Assembly (NCBI GenBank): GCA_001587635.1 | Contig: LNJE01000013.1 | Location: 1-42,643, forward strand | DNA from: Methanofastidiosum methylothiophilum | Lineage (GTDB): Archaea > Methanobacteriota_B > Thermococci > Methanofastidiosales > Methanofastidiosaceae | DNA: 42,643 bases | Reading direction: 5' to 3' | Part shown: one piece after another, positions 15,040 through 23,220 of the stretch | Position numbering within the stretch: position 1 is the first letter of the stretch | Layout: the number at the start of each line of letters is the position of its first letter | The notes under the pieces: model-generated | What the model saw: the letters and a program-made list of their open reading frames with translations, nothing else | Told to the model about the DNA's origin: nothing | Databases searched by the model: none | Translations under genes and position numbers: made by a program

Positions 15040-16779
15040 CTACTTTACTGTTACAGATTTTGCAAGATTTCTTGGTTTGTCAATTGGCAATCCTTTTTTT
15101 CTTGCAATGTAGTATGTTAAAAGCTGCCCAATAACAACAGATAGAATTGCAAATTTACCATCGTTTATAGTTACATCAATTTTAAAATCAGATTCCATCA
15201 TATTGGCTATCTTGATGACACGTGCTCCCCGTGCCTCAACTTCCTTTGCATTTGAGTGCATATCGAAATCTTTTCCCGGGATTAAAGCGATGACAGGTGT
15301 GCCTGGTTCTATCAGTGCAATAGTGCCATGCTTCAGTTCTCCACCCATCATACCTTCTGCATGTATGTAGGATATCTCCTTTAATTTCAATGCCATCTCT
15401 CTTGAAGGGGGATACGAAAGACCTCTTCCGATTATATATATGTCTTTTTTATCGTAGAGCTCATTTGCCAAATGTTTAATACTCTCTTCATTTTCATTTA
15501 TTACATAATCAATTTTCTCAGGTATAGTTTTCATATTGATAGAAAATCCTAAGATGTAGGAGAGATATAAAAGCGCCACTACTTGATTTGTGAAAGTTTT
15601 CGTGGCAGCTACAGATATTTCGGGCCCAGCATGGATTTCAAGAGATATGTCTGATATTCGTTGTAGCGTTGAGTGTGGAACATTTACTAGCGATACTATT
15701 TTAGCACCCCTCTCCCTTGCCCATTTTGTGGCCGTCACAACATCCATTGTCTCTCCACTTTGGGATATCGCTATCAAAAGAGTATCTTTATCAACCAACA
15801 TAAAATTCTGGAACTCACTTGCAATTAGTGTGTGGGCATTAATACCAATTCGATTAAGGAAGTATACGCCTAAAAGTGATGCGTAGTATGAACTCCCAGC
15901 AGCAGTAAAAACTACTCTCTTTGAATTTTTTATTAGATTTGCAATCTTAGCTACTTTTTCATGTTGCTCACCATCAAGGGAATTTAATAATCTCTGGGAA
16001 GATATAGGTTGCTCGTGTATTTCTTTTATCATATAATGCGGATAATCTTTGACAGATTCTTCTTGTGTTATTGCCCAAGTGAATTCATAAATGCTCTTTT
16101 TCAACTCATTGCCATTTAAATCATAAAATGAGTATCTATCTGGGTCAACTATTGCAAACTCCTCATCTTCAAAGAATATCGCCTTATTTGTGTTATCAGA
16201 GAATGCATAGATATCTGAAGCAAGATAGAATCTATCCTTTGCGAGACCTAAAACAAGGGGGGAATCTTTCTTTATGGCATAGATCCTATTTTTTCCTTTT
16301 TCAATGATAAGTATGGCGTAAGTACCTTTGATTCTTCTGATGAAAGACTTAATCGCTTCAATCATAGTTTTTGATTTGAGTTCTTCATCAAAAAAATGAG
16401 AAATGATTTCTGAATCTGTTTCAGTGATAAATTCATGGCCTTTAGAAATAAGCTCTTTTTTTAATTCTTCATAATTTTCAATAATGCCATTATGAACAGT
16501 AAATATATTTTTTTTAGAGTTCCAGTGGGGATGGGAATTTGTCTTTGTAACGCCACCATGGGTCGCCCACCTTGTGTGGGAAATCGCGCATGATGTTTTA
16601 TAGTCTTTTATAGAATCCATGAATTTAGATATTTCCCCTATATCTTTTTCTACATTTCCTTGGACATCTGCGAAGCCAACTGAATCATAACCCCTATATT
16701 CTAGTCTTTTCAACGACTTTAAGAGGTCATTTTTTACTGAAATATTACCTTCATTGATAATACCAACGATTCCACACAT
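15040..16779 (-). CDS. glmS: Glutamine--fructose-6-phosphate aminotransferase (isomerizing)
   Basis: GlmS makes glucosamine-6-phosphate from fructose-6-phosphate and glutamine, the entry to UDP-GlcNAc and surface sugars. The 579-residue protein has the class II glutaminase domain first, with catalytic Cys2 in MCGIVGI, HTRWATHGG and FTVHNGIIENY. Two SIS domains follow (AISQSGETMDV; IIGRGLSYPPSREMALK) and the end SVTVK is the usual closing motif. It is slightly shorter than bacterial GlmS. No glmS ribozyme was seen. A 7-base-arm inverted repeat overlaps the predicted transcription start (16781-16801). Confidence 0.97.
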   Translation of the reverse strand: MCGIVGIINEGNISVKNDLLKSLKRLEYRGYDSVGFADVQGNVEKDIGEISKFMDSIKDYKTSCAISHTRWATHGGVTKTNSHPHWNSKKNIFTVHNGIIENYEELKKELISKGHEFITETDSEIISHFFDEELKSKTMIEAIKSFIRRIKGTYAILIIEKGKNRIYAIKKDSPLVLGLAKDRFYLASDIYAFSDNTNKAIFFEDEEFAIVDPDRYSFYDLNGNELKKSIYEFTWAITQEESVKDYPHYMIKEIHEQPISSQRLLNSLDGEQHEKVAKIANLIKNSKRVVFTAAGSSYYASLLGVYFLNRIGINAHTLIASEFQNFMLVDKDTLLIAISQSGETMDVVTATKWARERGAKIVSLVNVPHSTLQRISDISLEIHAGPEISVAATKTFTNQVVALLYLSYILGFSINMKTIPEKIDYVINENEESIKHLANELYDKKDIYIIGRGLSYPPSREMALKLKEISYIHAEGMMGGELKHGTIALIEPGTPVIALIPGKDFDMHSNAKEVEARGARVIKIANMMESDFKIDVTINDGKFAILSVVIGQLLTYYIARKKGLPIDKPRNLAKSVTVK

Positions 16780-16780
16780 T

Positions 16781-16801
16781 AAATCACATAAATAGTGATT
16801 T
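16781..16801 (-). promoter_or_regulatory. Inverted repeat at the glmS transcription start
   Basis: AAATCAC-N7-GTGATTT is a perfect 7-base inverted repeat just before the glmS ATG. A TATA-like TTTAAAAT on the minus strand (16810-16817) predicts a start near 16786, inside the repeat. This is an operator-like position that would block initiation. The half-site resembles TATCAC/GTGATA of the Thermococcales TGM element, but the spacer is 7, not 5. Confidence 0.4.
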
Positions 16802-16963
16802 TACTATCTATTTTAAAGTTTCGGGTGAAACACTTTTTTTACGATATAAATATAATGAGATTATTCCCAATAAATCAAAATAGGCGCCATTACAAGCTTC
16901 TTTCAATTTCTAACACTATAATAATCCATAAAACCTTTTAAATACAGATAATATTTAATTTTA

Positions 16964-17938
16964 ATGAACGAGTATCTAAAATCAATGATTTCTGACAAAA
17001 CATTTAATGAAAAGATTCAGGAAATAAAAGAAACACACATATCTTATGTTTTTTTAACTAAAAAACATGCCTACAAAATCAAAAAAGACGTTAAATTTAC
17101 TTTTCTTGACTATTCAACTTTAGAAAAAAGAGAATTCTACTGTAAGGAAGAGTTTAGGATAAATAAACTACTGAGTCATGATCTATATATCAAAGTTTCC
17201 CCATTGGTAAAAGAAGGCGATACATTGATACTTTCCAATTCCGGATTCCCTCTTGATTATGCCATAGTCATGAATAGAATGCCTGAAAAATACATTATGA
17301 GAAATCTAATTGAAAAAAATAAAATTACAATTGAAACTATCGAAGATATTGCCTTAAAAGTTCTCTTATTTCATAAGATGGCAAAGGTCGATTCTAAAGG
17401 GAAATATGGATCATTGGCCAATATTAAAAGGAATGTTTTTGATAATTTTAAGGACCTTGAATGCTTTATCGGTGACCTTTATTCAAATGATGAGTTCAAT
17501 ACACTGATCAGGAAAAATCTTGAATTTATGGATAATAACGCCACACTATTTGAGAAAAGAGTCAAAAAAAGTAAGATAATTGAAACTCATGGGGATCTCC
17601 ATTCTGGCAATATTTTTGTTACCCCAAAAGATACTTTTATATTTGATGCCATTGAATTTAATCCTGGAATTAATACCACTGACGTTGCAGCTGAAATTGC
17701 ATTTTTATGCATGGATTTAGAATTTTTAGGAAGATATGACCTCTCAAAGGCATTTTCAGATAAATACATACTTGAGAGCAACGATAAAGAAATTCTAAAA
17801 CTGCTTCCCTTTTACAAAGGATATAGGGCATGTGTCAGGGCGAAAGTTAATGGATATAATGCAGCTGTTGATAATGCCGCTAAAGAATTAACAATAAAAT
17901 ATTTTTATCTGGCTTTGAAATATATGGAGGAATTATAG
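16964..17938 (+). CDS. Aminoglycoside phosphotransferase-like kinase (COG2187)
   Basis: The 324-residue protein belongs to the APH-like fold family COG2187. KIQEIKETHISYVFLTKK and AYKIKKDVKFTFLDYSTL open the N-lobe, with the ATP-binding lysine pair KIKK. The catalytic loop is ETHGDLHSGNIF with HGDxHxxN, and metal-binding FIFDAIEF follows. In bacteria the homologous domain is often fused to an ATPase domain, which is absent here. The substrate is unknown; drug resistance is unlikely. TTTTAAATA ends about 20 bases before the ATG (leaderless). Its stop overlaps the next start by one base. Confidence 0.85.
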   Translation: MNEYLKSMISDKTFNEKIQEIKETHISYVFLTKKHAYKIKKDVKFTFLDYSTLEKREFYCKEEFRINKLLSHDLYIKVSPLVKEGDTLILSNSGFPLDYAIVMNRMPEKYIMRNLIEKNKITIETIEDIALKVLLFHKMAKVDSKGKYGSLANIKRNVFDNFKDLECFIGDLYSNDEFNTLIRKNLEFMDNNATLFEKRVKKSKIIETHGDLHSGNIFVTPKDTFIFDAIEFNPGINTTDVAAEIAFLCMDLEFLGRYDLSKAFSDKYILESNDKEILKLLPFYKGYRACVRAKVNGYNAAVDNAAKELTIKYFYLALKYMEEL

Positions 17939-19110
17939 TGGAGATAAGTGAAGTAGCATCAAAAATTAGCTCAAATATTGATAAAGAGGAAATGATTGAT
18001 TTTTTATTTAAACTAATTGAGACTGAAACCGTAAATCCTCCGGGGAATGAGTACCTGTTGCATGATACCATAATGAAATGTATGGAAGAAATTGGCGCCG
18101 AAGTAGAGATAATTTCAAAAGACGAAAAGAGACCAAATTATATTGGTAGAATAGGGAAAGGAAAACCGTCCGTTGCTATAATATCCCACACAGATGTGGT
18201 GCCTGCTGGCGAGGGATGGACTCATCATCCTTTCCAACCATATGAAAAAGATGGCAAAATTTATGGTAGAGGGGCTCTTGATAACAAAGGGTGTCTTGCA
18301 GCTTCATGGGCAGGTATTAAAGCTTTAATAAAAAGTGGATTAAAGTTTAACGGCACAATTTACCTATGTGCAGTTTCTGATGAAGAGATGGGTTCACACT
18401 TTGGTGTTGAATATATGGTTGAGAAAGGCTTTAAGCCAGATTATGCGATCGTTCCTGACAATGGCTTAATAGACACAGCTGTAATTGGAGAAAAAGGTGC
18501 AGTATGGTTTGACCTTGAAAGTTACGGAAAACAGTCGCATGGATCAACACCGGAACTTGGGATTAATGCCATCATCAAACTATCTAAACTAATCTCAGAT
18601 TTTGAAAAATTTAATTTTAATCTTAAATATGACTCTAGATTTACTCCACCAACAATTAATGTTGGTATGATATCGGGAGGCAATGCACCAAACATCGTTG
18701 CCTCAAGGTGCAAAGTTACTTTGGACGTGAGATATCCAGTTGGGATATCTGAAGATATGATTATGGAAAGGATGTCTAGTCATATAGAACTATTAAAAAA
18801 TAAAGATAAAGATGTAGATATAAGACTAGGAGAAATAACAACAAGACATTATCCACATATAATTGAACAGAATAACAGACTAATTGATGCATTTAAAAAA
18901 ACTGCTCATGAAATTGGCATGCCCCTAAAGTTTGAAACTTCAGCAGGGATAACAGTTGCAAAAATATTGAATTTAAATGGAATACCAACAATTACGCATT
19001 CACCAGATGCTGATAAGACATGGCATATCGCCGATGAATTTGTTAAAATAGAAAATTTAGAAAAATGTGCAGTTTTATGGACATCAGTAATATATGAGCT
19101 CGTTAAGTAG
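17938..19110 (+). CDS. M20 family metallo-amidohydrolase (ArgE/DapE/ACY1-like)
   Basis: The 390-residue protein is a two-zinc M20 enzyme that removes acyl or dipeptide groups. Metal motifs are ISHTDVVPAG (His and the Asp two on), GALDNKGCLAASW, and SDEEMGS with the acidic catalytic pair. A late HSPDADKTWHIADEF supplies the last His. The lid domain lies between residues 180 and 290. Whether the substrate is N-acetylornithine, succinyl-diaminopimelate or a peptide cannot be told. GTG 17938 shares a base with the upstream stop and follows GGAGGAA, so it is co-translated with the APH-like kinase. It abuts the convergent gene exactly. Confidence 0.88.
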   Translation: MEISEVASKISSNIDKEEMIDFLFKLIETETVNPPGNEYLLHDTIMKCMEEIGAEVEIISKDEKRPNYIGRIGKGKPSVAIISHTDVVPAGEGWTHHPFQPYEKDGKIYGRGALDNKGCLAASWAGIKALIKSGLKFNGTIYLCAVSDEEMGSHFGVEYMVEKGFKPDYAIVPDNGLIDTAVIGEKGAVWFDLESYGKQSHGSTPELGINAIIKLSKLISDFEKFNFNLKYDSRFTPPTINVGMISGGNAPNIVASRCKVTLDVRYPVGISEDMIMERMSSHIELLKNKDKDVDIRLGEITTRHYPHIIEQNNRLIDAFKKTAHEIGMPLKFETSAGITVAKILNLNGIPTITHSPDADKTWHIADEFVKIENLEKCAVLWTSVIYELVK

Positions 19111-19335
19111 CTATCTTTCGGCATAATATTTATCTAAATAAAATCCATAATTTTGTTCAATTTCTCTTTGAATTTCATTTTTGAATTCTTCAGCTTTTAA
19201 TATTCCTTTTTCTTCAAGTTTTTTTAATAGGAGATCAAGAAATACTTCTTGATATGATAGTTCAAAAATAGCTCTTGACATAATTTCGCCAGGAGGGGCC
19301 ATTGGTATGTTGAAATCTTCACCCATCTCTTCCAT
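19111..19335 (-). CDS. Small helical protein, unknown
   Basis: This 74-residue, mostly helical acidic-basic protein (RAIFELSYQEVFLDLLLKKL, EEKGILKAEEFKNEIQREIE) matches no family I know. The ATG at 19335 has GGTGAT 5-6 bases upstream. In-frame TTG (19359) and GTG (19398) starts are also possible; the latter overlaps the promoter. The exact stop-to-stop contact with the M20 gene supports a real gene. A TATA element near 19376-19385 may be shared with the divergent signal peptidase. Confidence 0.6.
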   Translation of the reverse strand: MEEMGEDFNIPMAPPGEIMSRAIFELSYQEVFLDLLLKKLEEKGILKAEEFKNEIQREIEQNYGFYLDKYYAER

Positions 19336-19423
19336 TAAATCACCAATTGACTCAAGCAATAAACTTTTAAAAGGCTTTTTATATTCCCTATACAACACAG
19401 TATTTGTTTTTGGTCGTGAAATA

Positions 19424-19885
19424 TTGGATTATAAGAAGGAAGGAAAAGAAATACTAGAAGGTATTGTAATAGCCGTTGTACTTTACTTAGTGATAAGTAT
19501 GACCCTTTCGTTTGCTTTGAAAGTTGAGNATCCTGTTGCAGTTGTTATATCCGGTAGNATGGAACCAGTTTATTACAGGGGAGACATTATTGTAATTAAA
19601 GGAACNGATCCAAAAAATATTGAAATTGGAGACATAGTTGTATACAAGAGGCCTTANCAAGATATACCNATAGTCCATAGAGCTATTAATATAGTTGAAG
19701 AAGGNGGAACACTCTATTTTGTCACTAAAGGNGACAATAATCCCTTTGAAGATTCCTATTTTGAAAATGGCAAAAAACTTCCAGGTGTACCTGATTATGC
19801 CATCCTTGGAAGGAGTATATTGAAAATCCCAAAACTAGGGTATGTGACGATTTTCTTTAAACGTCTTATTGGAGTTAGGATATGA
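19424..19885 (+). CDS. Signal peptidase I, archaeal/ER type
   Basis: The protein cleaves signal peptides of exported proteins at the membrane. It has one N-terminal membrane helix (IVIAVVLYLVISMTLSFAL) and then the catalytic box SG(S)MEPVYYRGD; the serine codon contains an N (AGN). The general base is His in IVHRAI, the archaeal and ER (Sec11) type rather than the bacterial Lys. Later are FVTKGDNN and a hydrophobic C-terminus. The frame extends upstream to 19307 through the divergent gene, so I placed the start at TTG 19424, giving 153 residues; the exact start is uncertain. It overlaps the Nudix gene (ATGA). Confidence 0.85.
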   Translation: MDYKKEGKEILEGIVIAVVLYLVISMTLSFALKVEXPVAVVISGXMEPVYYRGDIIVIKGXDPKNIEIGDIVVYKRPXQDIXIVHRAINIVEEXGTLYFVTKXDNNPFEDSYFENGKKLPGVPDYAILGRSILKIPKLGYVTIFFKRLIGVRI

Positions 19886-20304
19886 GAATGTCCCCTTCAC
19901 TGGCGGTTGATATACTTATTTTATTTAACAATAAATTAGTTTTGATTAAAAGAGGAAATGAACCGTTTAAAGATAGTTTTGCTATCCCTGGTGGTTTTGT
20001 TGAGTATGGAGAGACTGTTGAGAATGCAGCAATCAGAGAAGCTAAGGAAGAAACAGATCTTGAAGTTGCTGAATTATCTCTATTTGGGGTATATTCCGAC
20101 CCCAATAGAGATCCAAGAGGACACACAATAAGNATAGTTTTTCATGGTAAGGGANTAGGAATCNCAAAAGCTGGCAGNGATGCCAAAGAATTATTTTTAT
20201 TTGAATTAGATAAGGTGCCAGACAATTTGGCTTNTGATCATANTAAAATAATTCAAGANTTCATGAAACTTTTTAGGAGGGGTAACTATAATNGACAATT
20301 CTAA
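19882..20304 (+). CDS. Nudix hydrolase
   Basis: The 140-residue Nudix fold protein has the full box GGFVEYGETVENAAIREAKEETDLEV (Gx5Ex7REUxEExGU form with T in place of the late G). Its size and compactness suggest an ADP-ribose or other nucleoside diphosphate pyrophosphatase, but the substrate is not readable. The ATG overlaps the signal peptidase stop by 4 bases and its end overlaps the nth start by 14 bases, so the three are one transcript. Seven N bases are in the last third, only three of them at third positions, so residues there are less certain. Confidence 0.85.
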   Translation: MRMSPSLAVDILILFNNKLVLIKRGNEPFKDSFAIPGGFVEYGETVENAAIREAKEETDLEVAELSLFGVYSDPNRDPRGHTIXIVFHGKGXGIXKAGXDAKELFLFELDKVPDNLAXDHXKIIQXFMKLFRRGNYNXQF

Positions 20305-20944
20305 CATATCANCNATTTTAATAACTCTAAAGGAAGAGATCAAGAAGTTTTCCCTCCCNATTGTTTCAGAAGTTGCAGCAGACAGGGACCCNTACAAAGT
20401 CTTAATATCNTGTATCTTAAGNCTTAGGACTAAAGATGAGGTGACAAAAAAAGCTTCGATTAAACTTTTTGAACATGCAAGNACNCCAAATGAGATGATN
20501 AATCTNACTGAGGACGATATTNAGANCTTGATTTATCCTGTTGGATTCTATAAAACTAAAGCAAAAAGAATCATTGAGATGTCCCACAAGATTTTGNAGG
20601 ATTATAACGGAATAGTCCCAGATACAATTGATGAGCTTTTAAAATTGAAGGGCGTAGGGAGAAAAACTGCAAATATCGTTATTACTCTCGGATATGCAAA
20701 GCTAGGAATTTGTGTTGACACCCATGTCCATAGAATTTCAAATAGATGGGGATATGTTAAAACTAAAAATCCAACTCAAACTGAGTTTGCGTTGAGAGAA
20801 AAACTTCCTAAAGAGTACTGGATTGAGTATAATGACATTCTTGTGACATATGGTCAAAATGTTTGTGTGCCTATAAGTCCAAAATGCAGTATATGTCCCA
20901 TAGAAAAATATTGCCCAAAAATAGATGTGATAAAACACAGATAA
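20291..20944 (+). CDS. nth: Endonuclease III (DNA glycosylase/AP lyase)
   Basis: This enzyme removes oxidised pyrimidines from DNA and cuts the abasic site. In about 217 residues it shows the helix-hairpin-helix LKGVGRKTANIV with catalytic Lys, then CVDTHVHRISNR with catalytic Asp. The C-terminal iron-sulfur loop has Cys spaced x6-x2-x5 (CVPISPKCSICPIEKYC). The start reads ATN at 20291 (almost surely ATG) after AGGAGGGG; because of the N, automatic callers may start it late at 20441. About 14 N bases lie in it, 10 at third positions. It is last in the sigpep-Nudix-nth unit. Confidence 0.92.
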   Translation, partial: XDNSNISXILITLKEEIKKFSLXIVSEVAADRDXYKVLIXCILXLRTKDEVTKKASIKLFEHAXXPNEMXNXTEDDIXXLIYPVGFYKTKAKRIIEMSHKILXDYNGIVPDTIDELLKLKGVGRKTANIVITLGYAKLGICVDTHVHRISNRWGYVKTKNPTQTEFALREKLPKEYWIEYNDILVTYGQNVCVPISPKCSICPIEKYCPKIDVIKHR

Positions 20945-20951
20945 ACAATAG

Positions 20952-21026
20952 TGGGCCCGCTGAGATTTGAACTCAGGACCTCCCGGTTATCAGCCGGACG
21001 CTATAACCAATCTAAGCCACGGGCCC
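20952..21026 (-). tRNA. tRNA-Ile (anticodon GAT)
   Basis: A 75-base cloverleaf on the minus strand. The acceptor stem pairs GGGCCCG with CGGGCCC. The anticodon arm is TCCGG-CTGATAA-CCGGG with GAT. The T arm is CTGAG-TTCAAAT-CTCAG and the discriminator is A. CCA is not encoded and there is no intron. It lies 7 bases after the convergent nth stop. Confidence 0.95.
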
Positions 21027-21083
21027 ATGTATATCACGAAAATATTAACAACATATTTAAGATTTTCGTTCATATGTATAGTT

Positions 21084-21602
21084 ATGAAGCTTTTGGTCAC
21101 TGGGGTGCCTGGAACAGGTAAGACCACTATATCGAAAAAACTAGCAGAATTATTAAATTTGACCTATATAAACGTCGGAGACTATGCGAAAAATCACTTT
21201 GATTTTCCAATCGAAGAAGATGAAATAGTGATAGATGAAATTTTAATGGAAGAGAAATTGGGAAAACTACAGGATATTATAATAGATTCTCATATCCCAT
21301 TTAAGGCAGACAAAGCCATTATATTAAGATGCAACCCTACCATTCTTTTTGATAGATTACATGAGCGAAATTATCCTAAGGAAAAGATAAAAGATAACCT
21401 ACTGTCAGAGATCCTAGATTATGTGGTATGTGCAGTTAAGGATATATTTGCTGAAGAGGATATCTATGAGGTCTTGAGTGAAAACGGTGATGATGCTATA
21501 AAAGAAATAATGGAAATAGTTAAGGGGAAAGGTATATCTCTTAAAAATGGAAATCATTTTAACTTTCTTACTGAAGATAATATTATTTTGATAGAAAAAT
21601 AA
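21084..21602 (+). CDS. Adenylate kinase-like P-loop NTPase (AK6/Fap7 type)
   Basis: The 172-residue small P-loop kinase starts MKLLVTGVPGTGKTTISKKLA, the Walker A of AK6/Fap7 proteins. It has a central DIIIDSHIPF, then ILRCNPTILFDRLHERNYPKEKIKDNLLSE with the lid-type arginine. Archaeal homologues act as adenylate kinases and in small-subunit rRNA maturation with uS11; here either role is inferred. TATTTAAG ends 24 bases before the ATG, a leaderless start. A frame extending through the antisense of tRNA-Ile is spurious. Confidence 0.87.
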   Translation: MKLLVTGVPGTGKTTISKKLAELLNLTYINVGDYAKNHFDFPIEEDEIVIDEILMEEKLGKLQDIIIDSHIPFKADKAIILRCNPTILFDRLHERNYPKEKIKDNLLSEILDYVVCAVKDIFAEEDIYEVLSENGDDAIKEIMEIVKGKGISLKNGNHFNFLTEDNIILIEK

Positions 21603-21674
21603 AATATTTTTTTATATTTTAGAAGTAACAAGTTTTATAAGTTGAAAAAAGTTGAAGTACAAAGGAGTTATTTT

Positions 21675-23054
21675 ATGGACCTCATTATTAAAAACGGAAT
21701 GATAGTTACTCCAACAGATATGTATGAAGCAGATGTTGGTATTAAAGGTGAAAAAATTGTTGCTATTGGAAAAGAACTTTCTGGCTCTAAAGTAATTGAT
21801 GCAAAAGATATGATGATTTTTCCAGGATTCATAGATGTACATACACATATTGAAACGCCATTTATGGGAACATATTCATCCGATACATGGGAAACAGGAA
21901 CAAAGGCTGCAGCCTTTGGTGGAACAACTTGCATTGTTGACTTTGCCATTCAATCAAAAGGGGGCACTCTAAGAGCAGCACTTGACGAATGGAACAAACG
22001 GGCTACTGGAAATGCTTACATTGATTATGGGTTTCACATGGCTATGATCGATATAAATGATAGCTCATTAAATGAAATGGAAACAATGATAATGGAAGAA
22101 GGAATTTCGAGCTTCAAATTATTCTTTGCATACAAAGGGGAACTTATGGTAGATGACGATGCATTTTATAAGGCTCTTGAAAAAGCAGAAGAGCTTGGTG
22201 GATTAATCATGATTCATGCTGAAAACGGCCATATTATAGACCTTTACACAAAAAACCTGTTAGTTGAAAATAAGACTGAACCAATGTATCATGCTGTTTC
22301 AAGACCCTCTATAATGGAAGGGGAAGCTTGTCAAAGAGCTATCGCTTTAGCAGAACTTGCCGAGGCACCGCTTTACATAGTCCATAACTCATGTCTTGAG
22401 GCAGTTGAAGCAATTCATGAAGGAAGGGAGCGCGGACTTCCAATTTATGGTGAAACATGTCCACAATATCTCACCCTTGATGAAGAAAGATATACTGACC
22501 CTGGGTTTGAGGGTGCGAAGTATGTCATATCCCCGCCACTGAGGTCAGAGTTTGACCAAGATGCACTTTGGTTTGCAATTGAGAGAGGGGACCTTCAAGT
22601 AATTTCAACAAATCACTGTCCTTTCTTTTTTAGAAAACAGAAAGAAAGAGGAAAGGATAACTTTGCAAAAATACCAAACGGGATACCGGGGATTGAAACT
22701 AGAATGGCAGTAATGTACACTGCAGGGGTACTTGAAGATTGGATCACAATAAATAGATTTGTGGAACTTAACTCAACAAATCCAGCAAAACTATTTGGAA
22801 TGTTTCCACAAAAAGGAACAATAGCTATCGGCTCAGATGCAGATATAGTTATTTTTGATCCAGAAAAAGAAGTCACGATTAATTCTAAAAATCTTCACCA
22901 AAATACAGATTATACCCCATGGGAAGGCATGATAGTAAAAGGCTACCCTATAACAGTAATCTCAAGAGGAAAAGTTATTGTAGATAAAGGTAATCTCAAA
23001 GGCGAAAAAGGATGGGGTAAATTTATAAAAAGGGATAGGTTCTATCCTTTATAA
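21675..23054 (+). CDS. hydA: D-hydantoinase/dihydropyrimidinase
   Basis: Amidohydrolase that opens cyclic ureides such as dihydrouracil and hydantoin. The 459-residue protein has H56 and H58 (GFIDVHTHIE), the carboxylated K148 (SSFKLFFAYKG), H181 (MIHAENG) and H237 (IVHNSC). These align with H58, H60, K150, H183 and H239 of the Geobacillus-type enzyme at a constant offset of two. The sixth metal and catalytic residue, Asp315, is Asn here: N313 (STNHCPF), codon AAT at 22611. It may have altered activity. ATG 21675 has GGAG 8 bases upstream; an in-frame TTG at 21642 is 24 bases after a TATA box. The aminotransferase follows, with its own promoter. Confidence 0.9.
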   Translation: MDLIIKNGMIVTPTDMYEADVGIKGEKIVAIGKELSGSKVIDAKDMMIFPGFIDVHTHIETPFMGTYSSDTWETGTKAAAFGGTTCIVDFAIQSKGGTLRAALDEWNKRATGNAYIDYGFHMAMIDINDSSLNEMETMIMEEGISSFKLFFAYKGELMVDDDAFYKALEKAEELGGLIMIHAENGHIIDLYTKNLLVENKTEPMYHAVSRPSIMEGEACQRAIALAELAEAPLYIVHNSCLEAVEAIHEGRERGLPIYGETCPQYLTLDEERYTDPGFEGAKYVISPPLRSEFDQDALWFAIERGDLQVISTNHCPFFFRKQKERGKDNFAKIPNGIPGIETRMAVMYTAGVLEDWITINRFVELNSTNPAKLFGMFPQKGTIAIGSDADIVIFDPEKEVTINSKNLHQNTDYTPWEGMIVKGYPITVISRGKVIVDKGNLKGEKGWGKFIKRDRFYPL

Positions 23055-23220
23055 TATAATTAATTTTTATTATATCTTTAAAATACCAAATTTTCATCGG
23101 ATCTTGGACAATTAATTAATTAATTTTAAAATATTTTTAGGATATTCCATGATATAGTCGAAAATTATATATATTCAAACATATTAAGTGACTATGCCTT
23201 TAAAATGTTGGAGGCTTTTA

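Noticed and set aside
16780..16963. glmS ribozyme or riboswitch
   Set aside because: No ribozyme core was recognised; only an inverted repeat and two TATA-like boxes are visible.
20967..21083. Extension of the AK6/Fap7-like frame upstream across tRNA-Ile
   Set aside because: The extra residues are the antisense of a tRNA gene. ATG 21084 is 24 bases after a TATA box.
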